Assembly: GCF_001676725.1 (NCBI RefSeq)
Contig: NZ_CP016172.1
Location: forward strand, 4,402,001-4,466,000
Source: Bordetella flabilis
GTDB lineage: Bacteria; Pseudomonadota; Gammaproteobacteria; Burkholderiales; Burkholderiaceae_B
Length of the DNA: 64,000 nucleotides
Direction of reading: 5' to 3'
A program made the position numbers and the translations under genes. The notes under the pieces were generated by a model, which saw only the letters and a list, made by a program, of their open reading frames with translations, was not told where the DNA came from and searched no databases. This document shows positions 48,004 to 56,532 of this stretch, piece after piece; positions within the stretch are counted from its first letter, which is position 1; each line of letters starts with the position of its first letter.

Positions 48004-48890
48004 CGCGCGCCCCTCGCGCCGAACAGGCCTTGCGGCCGCCAGCGCATGAACAGGATCAGGACCAGGCCGACGACGCCGAGCTGCACGCTGCCCATGTCGG
48101 CGTCCGACACACCGGGGATATAGCCGCGCGTGAAACGCACGCCTTCCAGGAAAACCACCAGCAGTACGGCGCCCGCCACGCTGCCCGACAGGCGCGCCAC
48201 GCCGCCCATGATGATGGCCATCCATACATAGAAGGTGATCAGCGGCACGAACTGGTCCGGCACGATATACGTCATGTAGTGCGCGAAATACGCGCCGGCC
48301 AGGCCCGCGATGGCGGCGCCCAGCATCAGCACCTGGGTCTTGAAGCGCGCCGGCTCCTTGCCCAGCACGCGGACGGCCGTCTCGTCGTCGCGGATCGCCT
48401 GTATGGTGCGGCCGTATGGACTGTGCGTCACGCGACGCAGGATCGCGATCACGACGGCGATGGATACCGCCAGCAGCACCAGCAGCAGGTTGTTGCTGAA
48501 GTTCGTGTCACCCCAGCCCGCTCCCAGGCGGGGCACGCCCGGAATGCCCTGCACACCGTTGGTCAGCCATTGCTCCTGGACCAGGACCAGGCGCACGATC
48601 TCCGAAAAACCCAGGGTGACGATGGCCAGGTAGTCGTCGCGCAGGCGCAGCGCCACGCGCCCCAGCGGCCACGCCAGCGCGGCCGCCAGCAGCATCGCCG
48701 CGGGAAAGGACAGCAGCGGCGACCATCCCAGCTTCATCGTCAGCAGGGCCGACGCATACGCGCCCACGCCGAAGAAGCCCGCCAGGCCGAAGTTGATCAG
48801 GCCAGTGAAACCGTATTGAAGATCCAGCGCCAGCGCCAGGAGCATATAGATGCCCATGATGACGAGGATGGACAGTAGATAGGTGACCAT
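48000..48890 (-). CDS. ABC permease, LivM-like
   Basis: A 296-residue inner-membrane permease with about eight to nine hydrophobic helices. The family block YGFTGLINFGLAGFFGVGAYASALL and the C-terminal RRPQGLFG-type end (RWRPQGLFGARGAR) are present. The ATG at 48890 shares one base with the LivH-like stop. Confidence 0.9.
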   Translation of the reverse strand: MVTYLLSILVIMGIYMLLALALDLQYGFTGLINFGLAGFFGVGAYASALLTMKLGWSPLLSFPAAMLLAAALAWPLGRVALRLRDDYLAIVTLGFSEIVRLVLVQEQWLTNGVQGIPGVPRLGAGWGDTNFSNNLLLVLLAVSIAVVIAILRRVTHSPYGRTIQAIRDDETAVRVLGKEPARFKTQVLMLGAAIAGLAGAYFAHYMTYIVPDQFVPLITFYVWMAIIMGGVARLSGSVAGAVLLVVFLEGVRFTRGYIPGVSDADMGSVQLGVVGLVLILFMRWRPQGLFGARGAR

Positions 48891-49762
48891 CAGCGCACCC
48901 CTTGCGGCCGGTTGAACAATCCCTGCGGACGCAGCAGCAGGACGATCATCATGAACACGTAGCCCAGCGCGATCTTGTAGACAAAGCCCACGAAGGGTGT
49001 GGAGAGTTCCTGCAGCACGCCCAGCAGCAGCGCGCCGAGCACCGCCCCCACGGGATTGCCCAGGCCACCCACCACCGCCGCGGCGAAGGCCGGCAGCAGC
49101 ATATTCCAGCCCGCGTCGGGATAGACCACGGTGCGCATGCCGACGACGGTCCCGGCAATGCCGCAGACCATGCCGGCGATGGACCACATCGCGAACATGC
49201 AGCGCTCGCGCCGGATGCCGCTGACCCGGGCCAGGTCCGGATCGTCCGCGATGGCGCGCAGCGAGCGGCCCAGCGGCGTCGCGTACAGCATGATGAACAC
49301 CAGCAGCAGCGTGGCCAGCGTCAGGCCGGCCAGGTTAAGGTCGGCCGGCGCGAGCGAGATGTCGCCGAAGCGCCAGGCGCGATCCAGCGGCATATCGAAG
49401 GCGCGCGGATCGTGGCCGAAGGCCACGCCCAGCACGGCGCGGATCACGAAACCCACACCGATCGAGGTCAGCAGCAGGGTGATGACGGAACGCCGGATGA
49501 CCGGCCGGAAGGCCAGCACGAAAGCCAGCACCGAGGCCAGCGCACCGCCGGCCGCGCCGGCCAGTCCGGCCGCCACCAGCGACCCGGTCACTTGATGCAC
49601 CGCCAGGCCGGCATACCCGCCCACCGCCACGATGTCCCCGGTGGCCGCGTTGGGGAAGCGCGCCAGCCCGTAGACGAGCGTCAAGGCCAAGGCTGGCAGG
49701 GCGATGATGAGCCCTTCCACCAGCCCGTTGATGGCCAGGTTGATGTAGTCGGCGTAGCCCAC
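48890..49762 (-). CDS. ABC permease, LivH-like
   Basis: A 290-residue permease. The start NLAINGLVEGLIIALPALALTLVYGLARFPNAA is split from the family pattern only by small changes, and the end LLLRPQGLFNRPQGVR is typical. With the LivM-like protein it makes the membrane channel. It lies nine bases after the binding-protein stop. Confidence 0.9.
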   Translation of the reverse strand: MGYADYINLAINGLVEGLIIALPALALTLVYGLARFPNAATGDIVAVGGYAGLAVHQVTGSLVAAGLAGAAGGALASVLAFVLAFRPVIRRSVITLLLTSIGVGFVIRAVLGVAFGHDPRAFDMPLDRAWRFGDISLAPADLNLAGLTLATLLLVFIMLYATPLGRSLRAIADDPDLARVSGIRRERCMFAMWSIAGMVCGIAGTVVGMRTVVYPDAGWNMLLPAFAAAVVGGLGNPVGAVLGALLLGVLQELSTPFVGFVYKIALGYVFMMIVLLLRPQGLFNRPQGVR

Positions 49763-49771
49763 GCGACCGCC

Positions 49772-50986
49772 CTACAGCTTGACCACGTATTTACGGACGA
49801 GCTTGCCGTTTTCCACGAAGGAGGCGGAGAAGTCCGGCGTGACGTCGTTGAACTGGTCGAAGTGCAGGGCGCTGGAGGCGCCGACATACGTCACCCGCTT
49901 GCCCGCTTCCAGCAGCTTCTTGCCGTCGGCGAAGTTGTAGACGACTTCGCCGCCCGGGTTGCCCAGCTCGTGGACCTTGGCGGCGAGTTCAGGGCCGCTG
50001 GCCTTGGGTCCCAGCGCCTGCACCGCCAGCGCCAGGATGATGGCCTGGTCGTAGGCCATGGGCGCGTACACGTTGCCTCCCACGTCGACGCCCTGCTTGC
50101 CCAGCGCATCACGCACATGGACATAGTTCGGTGCGCCTTCGTTGCTGACCGACTCCACGGAAATAATGCCTTCCGTCACCTTGGGACCCAATGCCTTGAT
50201 GAGGTCGGTGTTGGCCGCCCAGCCCGGGATGATCCAGTGGGTATCGATACCGGTCTGGTACCACTCGCGCAGGATGATCGTGGTATCGGCCAGATAGGAA
50301 CCCGTCACGATCACGTCCGGCTTGGCGCGCAGCACCGATTGCAGTTCGGAACGGTAGGACGGGCGGTTGGGTTCGTACACGACGCTGGCCGCCACCTTGC
50401 CGCCCGCCGCCTTCCAGGCCTGGGCGAAGCCCTCGGTATTGCCGACGCCGGAGGCGTTGTTGAAGGCCATGGTCGCGGGGTTTTTGTAGCCCTGACGCTC
50501 GGCGACCTTGGCGAAGGCCTGCCCGAAGCGGCCGTTGGTGGCCTGGAAGCGGAAGCCCAGCTTCTTGGCGTTCACCGGCGGACCGCTCAGCGCGGGCGCG
50601 CCCGAACCATGCATCAGGGGAATATTGGCTTCGTTGGTGAGCGGAATAACGGCCAGCGACTCGCCGGAACTCCAGCAACCCAGGATGGCCCGCACCTTAT
50701 CGACCTCGATCATTTTCTTGGCGCCCTGCACGGCCGCCTGCGGCGCGGTCTGGCTGTCCTCCACCACGACCTTGAACCGGGCCCCTTGCGCGCCACCCGC
50801 CGCATTGATCTCCTCGGCTGCCAACTGGATGGCCTTGACCATGCCGGGGCCGTAGGGGGCGCCGGACCCGGTAACAGGGCTCAGCGCGCCAACGACGAAG
50901 TCCGGGGTCTGCGCGGCGGCGGGGAAGCTGAGGCCGCCCGCCAGGGCGGCGACTACGGATGCGGCAACGAAATGGCGTCGATTCAT
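49772..50986 (-). CDS. Branched-chain amino-acid-type substrate-binding protein (LivK-like)
   Basis: A 404-residue type I periplasmic receptor. The signal peptide is 1-25 (NRRHFVAAS, ending AAAQ), with a weak twin-arginine flavour. The mature start PDFVVGALSPVTGSGAPYGPG and EINAAGGAQGARFKVVVEDSQ are diagnostic. It leads the operon and defines its ligand, which is probably an amino acid derivative given the oxidase and amidohydrolase downstream. Confidence 0.9.
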   Translation of the reverse strand: MNRRHFVAASVVAALAGGLSFPAAAQTPDFVVGALSPVTGSGAPYGPGMVKAIQLAAEEINAAGGAQGARFKVVVEDSQTAPQAAVQGAKKMIEVDKVRAILGCWSSGESLAVIPLTNEANIPLMHGSGAPALSGPPVNAKKLGFRFQATNGRFGQAFAKVAERQGYKNPATMAFNNASGVGNTEGFAQAWKAAGGKVAASVVYEPNRPSYRSELQSVLRAKPDVIVTGSYLADTTIILREWYQTGIDTHWIIPGWAANTDLIKALGPKVTEGIISVESVSNEGAPNYVHVRDALGKQGVDVGGNVYAPMAYDQAIILALAVQALGPKASGPELAAKVHELGNPGGEVVYNFADGKKLLEAGKRVTYVGASSALHFDQFNDVTPDFSASFVENGKLVRKYVVKL

Positions 50987-51036
50987 AGCGGGATCTCTCC
51001 AGGCTCGGGTGGCGCATCCACTCGGATGCCGCCATG

Positions 51037-51048
51037 ATTGGATCCAAT
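51037..51048. promoter_or_regulatory. Palindromic operator between livK-like and gntR-like genes
   Basis: ATTGGATCCAAT is a perfect 12-base palindrome in the 142-base divergent region, 51 bases from the livK-like start and 81 from the regulator start. Sites of this form (TTGGATCCAA type) are common for FCD-type GntR regulators. Confidence 0.6.
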
Positions 51049-51128
51049 ATCCAGGATACGAAGCGGATGCTAAACTGCGCTCATCCCGGGGTCAAGACAA
51101 CAGGGACTAGGGATTACGAGGGACATCC

Positions 51129-51821
51129 ATGACCGCATCCGCGCCCCCGCCGCCGTCCAGCGACCGCAAACTGATCCGCCGCACCACCGTCGACCTGGTA
51201 CTGGACGCGCTGCGCCAGCAGATACTTTCGGGGCAGTTGCGTCCCGGCGAAGCCCTGCGCCAGGAAGCCCTGGCCGAAGAACTGGGCGTCAGCCGCATCC
51301 CCGTGCGCGAGGCCATCCGCCGGCTGGAGGCGGAAAACCTGGTGGCCGTGCACGCGCATCGCGGCGCCTACGTGTGCGGCGTGTCCTCCAGCGATGTCGT
51401 GGAGACCTTCGAACTGCGGCTGCAGGTCGAGCCATGGCTGTTCGGCGAGGCGATCAAGACCACCGGCAGGACGTCGCTGCCGGAGGCGCGCGCCGCGCTG
51501 GAAGAAACGCTGCACGCCGACGCGGCGGCATGGGGCCGCGCCAACTGGCGCCTGCACGAGGCGCTGTACGCGCCGGCCCGCCGTGACCTGGCCATGACGA
51601 TGCTGCGCCAATTGCATGATCGCGGCGACCGCTACCTGCGCTTCCAGGTCGTCAACCTCCCCCTGCGCCAGCAGGCCTATGCCGAGCACCTGGCCTTGAT
51701 CGAGCACGCCGAAAGGGGCGATGCGCAAGGCGCGATGAGCCTCTTGCGCACCCACATCCGGGTGGCCCTCGATCAGGTTGTGGAGGTCGTCGCCGGGCTG
51801 ACGCAGCCATCGAGGGAATAA
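51129..51821 (+). CDS. GntR-family (FCD) transcriptional regulator
   Basis: A 230-residue regulator: winged HTH at about 15-80 (LRQEALAEELGVSRIPVREAIRRLEAENLV) and helical FCD domain at 90-220, whose possible metal-ligand histidines lie near HEALYAP and EHLALIEHAER. It is divergent from the Liv-type operon and probably represses it until the transported compound or a product binds. The ATG at 51129 is used; upstream bases do not hold a better start. Confidence 0.9.
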   Translation: MTASAPPPPSSDRKLIRRTTVDLVLDALRQQILSGQLRPGEALRQEALAEELGVSRIPVREAIRRLEAENLVAVHAHRGAYVCGVSSSDVVETFELRLQVEPWLFGEAIKTTGRTSLPEARAALEETLHADAAAWGRANWRLHEALYAPARRDLAMTMLRQLHDRGDRYLRFQVVNLPLRQQAYAEHLALIEHAERGDAQGAMSLLRTHIRVALDQVVEVVAGLTQPSRE

Positions 51822-51871
51822 ATCAGGCCTGATCCGTGTTCACTCCAGGCAACCCACTACACGGAGGTCTT

Positions 51872-52249
51872 ATGGTTCGCAAATTCACGCTTTCCGCCCT
51901 CGGCGCTGCCGCCCTGCTGGTCGCCGCATCCGCCATCGCGGCGGCGCCCGGCAAAACCAGCAATGGTGTTCTGGTCGGCGACAACGGCATGACGCTGTAC
52001 ACCTTCGACAAGGATGCGGCCAACTCGGGCAAGAGCGCCTGCAACGGCGGTTGCGCCGCCAACTGGCCGCCCCTGGCGGCATCGGCCAGCGCCAAGACCG
52101 AGGGCGCATGGAGCGTGATCACGCGCGACGACGGCAGCAAGCAATGGGCGTACAAGGGCCAGCCCGTGTACTACTGGGTGAAGGACAAGGCCGTCGGCGA
52201 CAAGACCGGCGACGGCGTCGGTGGCGTCTGGCACGTCGCCAAGCCTTGA
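51872..52249 (+). CDS. Secreted protein with Y-x4-D repeat motif (COG4315 type)
   Basis: A 125-residue exported protein. The signal peptide is 1-24 (ending AIAAA). Two motif copies, LYTFDKD and VYYWVKD, and the cysteine pair in SACNGGCAANWPP define the family of unknown function often called secreted repeat of Y-x4-D. ACGGAGGTC precedes the ATG. It is followed after seven bases by an ECF sigma gene, so its expression may depend on that system. Confidence 0.88.
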   Translation: MVRKFTLSALGAAALLVAASAIAAAPGKTSNGVLVGDNGMTLYTFDKDAANSGKSACNGGCAANWPPLAASASAKTEGAWSVITRDDGSKQWAYKGQPVYYWVKDKAVGDKTGDGVGGVWHVAKP

Positions 52250-52256
52250 AGCGGCA

Positions 52257-52781
52257 ATGACATCGGCCATGGGCGTGGAGCAGATCCTCGCCCATATTCC
52301 GGCGCTGCGCCGCTATGCCCGCCTGCTGGCGGGCGATGCGGCCAGCGCGGACGACCTGGTGCAGGACACGCTGGAGCGGGCCTGCGCCAAATGGTCGCTG
52401 TGGAAGCCCGGGACGGCGCTGCGCGCCTGGCTGATGACCCTGATGCACAATCTTTACCTGAACCGGGTGCGCGACTGGCGCCACGACGACGGCCACGATG
52501 TGTGGGACGAGCGCAATGAGCGCACCCACGAGCCGATGCGGCACGCCCCGGACATGCTCGACCTGGAACGCGCGCTGGCGCGGCTGTCTCCGACGCTGCG
52601 CACCGTGCTGCTGCTGGTCAGCGTGGAGGAATACACCTATGCCGAGGCGGCGCAGATCCTGGAAGTGCCGATCGGCACCGTGATGTCGCGCTTGCACCGC
52701 GCACGCGAAGCGGTTCGTTTGTCGATGGACGGTACGGCGGAAACGGCCCCGCCCCATCCCCTGCAACTGGTGAAGCGATGA
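52257..52781 (+). CDS. ECF-family RNA polymerase sigma factor
   Basis: A 174-residue sigma factor. Region 2 (about 10-75, GDAASADDLVQDTLERACAKW) and region 4 (about 110-160, SVEEYTYAEAAQILEVPIGTVMSRLHRAR) are complete. The start is ATG 52257 or 52269. It overlaps the anti-sigma gene by four bases, the usual coupling for such a pair. The signal it senses is unknown. Confidence 0.9.
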   Translation: MTSAMGVEQILAHIPALRRYARLLAGDAASADDLVQDTLERACAKWSLWKPGTALRAWLMTLMHNLYLNRVRDWRHDDGHDVWDERNERTHEPMRHAPDMLDLERALARLSPTLRTVLLLVSVEEYTYAEAAQILEVPIGTVMSRLHRAREAVRLSMDGTAETAPPHPLQLVKR

Positions 52782-53656
52782 TGGAAACCGACGCCCCCGT
52801 CCCGGATGCCGACCTGCACGCCTTCGTCGACGGTCAACTCGATGCGGCCCGCGCTGGCGCGGTGTTGCAGCACCTGCAGCGGCACCCCGGGGATGCGGTG
52901 CGCGTGGCGCAGTGGCACGCCCAACGTTCGGCCCTGCGACGGCTGCACCGTGACACGGACATGGGCGCCACGCCGGCCGTGCTGACTCATACCGTGCTGC
53001 GCCATGGCCGCCGACGCTGGAATCCCTGGGCGCAGGCAGCGGCCGCCGTGCTGTTGGTCGCCGCGGGAGCGGGCGGCATGCGCCTGTGGCAGCCGCCCGC
53101 GGCGCCCGCCACGGTGGCGGGCGCGAGCGCGCCGCAATTCGTGCGCGACGCCACGGCGGCCTACGCCGTCTACAGCCCGGAAGTCCGCCACCCGGTCGAG
53201 GTCACGGCGCAGGAACAGGCGCATCTGGTGCAGTGGCTCAGCCGCCGGCTGGGCCGGCCACTGGCCGCGCCCGCGCTCCAGGACCGCGGCTTCCGGCTGC
53301 TGGGCGGGCGTCTGCTGCCCGGCGAACCGGCGGCAACGGAGGCCGCCGCCCGGCCTGCCGCAGCGGGCTCGGGGACATCCACCTTGACGGCCGCCGGCGC
53401 CACGCCGGTCAACGCCATGGCGCGCGCCCAATTCATGTACGAAGATGCACGCGGCCGCCGGGTCACCCTGTACGTCGCGGTCTTCCCGCGCGGCGTCGCA
53501 CCGCACGAGACGGCGTTCCGCTCGGTGCGCGATGCCCATGGCGAGGCGTTCTACTGGGTCGAGGATGGCTACGGCTATGCCTTGAACGGCGACCTGCCCG
53601 CCGGTGAATTGCAGGCGCTGGCGGGCGACGTGTACGATCAGCTCTTCCCGCGATAA
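52778..53656 (+). CDS. Transmembrane anti-sigma factor
   Basis: A 292-residue protein. The cytoplasmic start DADLHAFVDGQLDAARAGAVLQHL is the zinc-less anti-sigma form, one membrane helix follows (about 84-102, AAAAVLLVAAGAGGM), and the periplasmic domain covers the remaining 190 residues. It should hold the ECF factor at the membrane. The upstream Y-x4-D protein may be its periplasmic partner or target. Confidence 0.85.
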   Translation: MMETDAPVPDADLHAFVDGQLDAARAGAVLQHLQRHPGDAVRVAQWHAQRSALRRLHRDTDMGATPAVLTHTVLRHGRRRWNPWAQAAAAVLLVAAGAGGMRLWQPPAAPATVAGASAPQFVRDATAAYAVYSPEVRHPVEVTAQEQAHLVQWLSRRLGRPLAAPALQDRGFRLLGGRLLPGEPAATEAAARPAAAGSGTSTLTAAGATPVNAMARAQFMYEDARGRRVTLYVAVFPRGVAPHETAFRSVRDAHGEAFYWVEDGYGYALNGDLPAGELQALAGDVYDQLFPR

Positions 53657-53710
53657 GGCAAGGACCACACCGGCCGTGCCAAGCGGGTTCCAACCCTGGC
53701 ACCGCCGAAC

Positions 53711-54166
53711 ATGACCCTGACCATCCGCCCCATCGAACCCCGGGACGAAGCGCGCTGGCGCGTCCTGTGGGACGGCTATACCCGTTTCTACGAACGCGAG
53801 CCCGACGAAGCCGTCACCCGTCATACCTGGTCGCGCATCGTGGATCCGCAGTCGCCCGTGTACGCCATCGTGGCGGAAGACGATGGCGGGCAGGTTATCG
53901 GCATCGCCAACTACATCCTGCACGAGAACACGTCGACACTGACGCCCGTCTGCTACCTGCAGGATCTGTACGTCGACCCGACGGTGCGCGCCCGCGGCGC
54001 CGGCAAGCAGATGATCGACTGGCTGATGGCGGAGATGAAGACGCGCGATTGGTCACGCGTCTACTGGAACACGAAAGAAAACAACTACCGCGCTCGCGGC
54101 CTGTACGACAAGTACACGCCGCACAGCGGCTTCCTGCGCTATGTCGTCCAGAACAAGCAATCCTGA
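53711..54166 (+). CDS. GNAT-family N-acetyltransferase
   Basis: A 151-residue acetyltransferase. The acetyl-CoA site is VDPTVRARGAGKQMIDWLM (motif R-x-x-G-x-G/A). The start MTLTIRPIEPRDEARW is typical. The substrate is unknown. It precedes a flavin oxidase by 17 bases, so the two are probably co-transcribed. Confidence 0.86.
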   Translation: MTLTIRPIEPRDEARWRVLWDGYTRFYEREPDEAVTRHTWSRIVDPQSPVYAIVAEDDGGQVIGIANYILHENTSTLTPVCYLQDLYVDPTVRARGAGKQMIDWLMAEMKTRDWSRVYWNTKENNYRARGLYDKYTPHSGFLRYVVQNKQS

Positions 54167-54183
54167 AGCGCCCAACGTCCCGT

Positions 54184-55446
54184 ATGCCGGGCAGCCCCAT
54201 GCCGGACAGCCGTATGCCCGACAATCCTGAAGCGTATCGCGTCGCCGTCATCGGCGCGGGCGTCGTGGGCGCCTGCATCGCCTACACGCTGCAACGGCGC
54301 GGCGTGCCCGTCACACTGATCGACCGCGACGAACCGGGGCGCGGCTGCAGCTACGGCAATTCCGGGGCGATCAGCCCTGGATCGGTGGCGCCGCTTGCAA
54401 TGCCCGGCATCCTGAAGTCGGTGCCCGGCATGCTGCTGGACCCGGAAAGTCCGCTGCGGCTTCCGCTGGCCTACCTGCCGCGCGCCCTGCCCTGGCTGGC
54501 CCGCTTCGTGGCCGCATCGCGGCCGGACGCCGTGCAGGACGCCGCAGCGCGGCTGGCGGCGCTGCATGCCGGCGCGGTGCGCGCCCACATGGCGCTGGCC
54601 AGTGAAATCGGCGTACCCGAGCTGCTCGTGCAACGCGGCCACCTGCACCTGTATCCGGATGAAGCGGCCCTGGCCAAGGACGCCGGCGGATGGCGGCTGC
54701 GCGAGCAGTACGGTTATCGCTTCGAGCGCCTGGACCGCTCCGGCATCCTCGATCTGGAGCCGGCGATCGGGCCGCGCTACACCATCGGCTTGTTCCTGGC
54801 CGACCACGCCACCGTCCTCAACCCTTTCCGCTATGTGCAGGCGATGGTGTCCGCCTTCCAGGCCCGCGGGGGCCGGGTGCTGCGGGCGGAATCATCCGCG
54901 CCGTCGCGTATGGCGGACGGCGCCTGGCAATTGCGCATGGGCGGCACGGCACATGCCTTCCGGCGCGTGGTGGTGGCGACGGGAGCATGGTCGCCTGCCC
55001 TGCTGCGCCCCTTGGGCGTCCGGCTGAACCTGGAAAGCCAGCGCGGATACCACGTACAGTTCCAGGGCGCATCGGCGACGATTTCGCGCACTGTCGTACT
55101 GGCCGACCGCAAGGTGTTCGTGACGCCGATGGAAGAAGGCCTGCGCGTGGGCGGGACAGTGGAGATCGCCGGCCTGTCCCGGCCCGCCGATGCGCGCCGC
55201 GGCCAGGTGTTGGAACGCATTGCGCGCGCAAACTTCGATGGATTGGACAGCGCGCCCACGGTGCATTGGATGGGCCATCGCCCCTGCATGCCGGATTCCG
55301 TCCCCTTCGTCGGCGCCGTGCCGGGCCAGCCCGGACTGTGGCTGGCCACCGGCCACGGCCACCTGGGCCTGACCGACTCCGTGAATACCGCCCAGCGGAT
55401 CGCCGACGACATGCTGGGCCACGCGCGCCAGGGCCAGGCTGCCTAG
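54184..55446 (+). CDS. FAD-dependent amino-acid oxidase/dehydrogenase (DadA-like)
   Basis: A 420-residue DAO-family flavoprotein. The FAD motif is VAVIGAGVVGACIAYTLQRRG, followed by GRGCSYGNSGAISPGS; the C-terminal block HRPCMPDSVPFVGAV and GHGHLGLTDS match DadA-like enzymes. The start is uncertain: ATG codons at 54184, 54199 and 54214 are in frame and none has a strong ribosome site. Substrate unknown. Confidence 0.85.
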   Translation: MPGSPMPDSRMPDNPEAYRVAVIGAGVVGACIAYTLQRRGVPVTLIDRDEPGRGCSYGNSGAISPGSVAPLAMPGILKSVPGMLLDPESPLRLPLAYLPRALPWLARFVAASRPDAVQDAAARLAALHAGAVRAHMALASEIGVPELLVQRGHLHLYPDEAALAKDAGGWRLREQYGYRFERLDRSGILDLEPAIGPRYTIGLFLADHATVLNPFRYVQAMVSAFQARGGRVLRAESSAPSRMADGAWQLRMGGTAHAFRRVVVATGAWSPALLRPLGVRLNLESQRGYHVQFQGASATISRTVVLADRKVFVTPMEEGLRVGGTVEIAGLSRPADARRGQVLERIARANFDGLDSAPTVHWMGHRPCMPDSVPFVGAVPGQPGLWLATGHGHLGLTDSVNTAQRIADDMLGHARQGQAA

Positions 55447-55487
55447 GGGCCGCTCGCGGCGCCGGAACGCCGATGCCGGCGGCCTGC

Positions 55488-56414
55488 TCAGGCGACCGGC
55501 GTCAACGGCCGGCGGCGCTCGAACCAGCCGTCCAGGTTGGCCATGAACAGGTCCGACATGGCCTGGCGCGTCTCGACGGTGCTGCTGCCCACATGCGGCA
55601 GCAGGACGACGTGGTCCATCGCGCACAAGGCAGGGGGAACGTCCGGTTCATGCTCGTACACGTCCAGGCCGGCGCCGGCCAGGCGGCCCGTCGACAAGGC
55701 CTGCACCAGCGCCGCTTCGTCCACCACGCTGCCGCGCGCCACGTTGACCAGGATGCCGTCGGGCCCCAGCGCCTCCAGCACATCGGCATCGACGATATGC
55801 CGCGTATGCGCACCGCCAGGCAGGGCCAGCACCATGACGTCGCTTTCCCGCGCCAGCGCAACCAGGTCGGCGCAATAGCGGTAATGCGGCGGGACATCCT
55901 GGCGCGGCTGGCGGTTGTGGTATGCGATGTCCATGCCAAAGGCTTCCGCGCGCCGCGCAATCTGCCGGCCGATATTGCCCAGGCCCAGAATCCCGCAGCA
56001 ACGGCCGCCCAGCTTGCGGCCCAGGCCTGGCGATGCCTGCCGCCAGTGGCCGGCGCGCACGAAACGGTCCAGTTCGCAGATGCGACGCGAAACACTGAGC
56101 ATCAAGGCCAGCGCCGTATCGGCGACACAGTCATCCAGCACGCCGGGCGTGTTGGTGACCACGACATCCCGGCCACGCGCGGCGTCCATATCGATAGGGT
56201 CGTACCCCACGCCGAAGCTGACAATGACCTCCAGGGCCGGCAAGGCTTCGATCAACTCGCGCGTCGCGCCGAAGCGGCCGCTGGTCGCGATCCCGCGCAC
56301 CCGCCGGCCATGCTCGGACAGGAACCGCGCCGGGTCTGGCGCCTCCCACCAGCGATGGATGCGGTAGCGCTGTTGCATACGCTGTTCCAGCGCCGGCAAC
56401 AGGGGGCCGACCAT
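55488..56414 (-). CDS. NAD(P)-dependent 2-hydroxyacid dehydrogenase
   Basis: A D-isomer-specific 2-hydroxyacid dehydrogenase, 308 residues from this start. The Rossmann motif is GILGLGNIGRQIA (141-153); the active site is R227 (NVARGSV), E256 and H274 (LPHVGSS). It reduces glyoxylate/hydroxypyruvate-like keto acids. The start is doubtful: the preceding codons (PELL before MVGPL) still look like family sequence, so a TTG upstream may be real. The next gene upstream, a Bug receptor, ends 118 bases away. Confidence 0.85.
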   Translation of the reverse strand: MVGPLLPALEQRMQQRYRIHRWWEAPDPARFLSEHGRRVRGIATSGRFGATRELIEALPALEVIVSFGVGYDPIDMDAARGRDVVVTNTPGVLDDCVADTALALMLSVSRRICELDRFVRAGHWRQASPGLGRKLGGRCCGILGLGNIGRQIARRAEAFGMDIAYHNRQPRQDVPPHYRYCADLVALARESDVMVLALPGGAHTRHIVDADVLEALGPDGILVNVARGSVVDEAALVQALSTGRLAGAGLDVYEHEPDVPPALCAMDHVVLLPHVGSSTVETRQAMSDLFMANLDGWFERRRPLTPVA

Positions 56415-56532
56415 GAGCAGCTCGGGCCGATCGTCCGTGCTGGCGGGTATCCTGGCGGAGGAGACCGATGAAGAGGAAGAGGACAAGGATGATGGCAATG
56501 ACGATGACGATGGGAAAGGCACCGGGCCCTCG
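56415..56532. other. Low-complexity stretch before the hydroxyacid dehydrogenase
   Basis: On the minus strand this is a run of TC-rich trinucleotides (centred on 56465-56515). It codes serine repeats in the dehydrogenase frame and a hydrophobic stretch (IVIVIAIILVLFLF) in another. It is probably spacer or leader sequence, but could hide the true start. Confidence 0.4.

Noticed and set aside
48902..51037. A 711-codon plus-strand frame opposite the LivH- and LivK-like genes
   Set aside because: Same low-information composition (His, Gln, Arg). The minus-strand genes are complete and conserved.
56415..56532. A small membrane protein (IVIVIAIILVLFLF) between the Bug and dehydrogenase genes
   Set aside because: That frame has no start codon with a ribosome site and continues into an antisense-like arginine-rich stretch inside the dehydrogenase gene.
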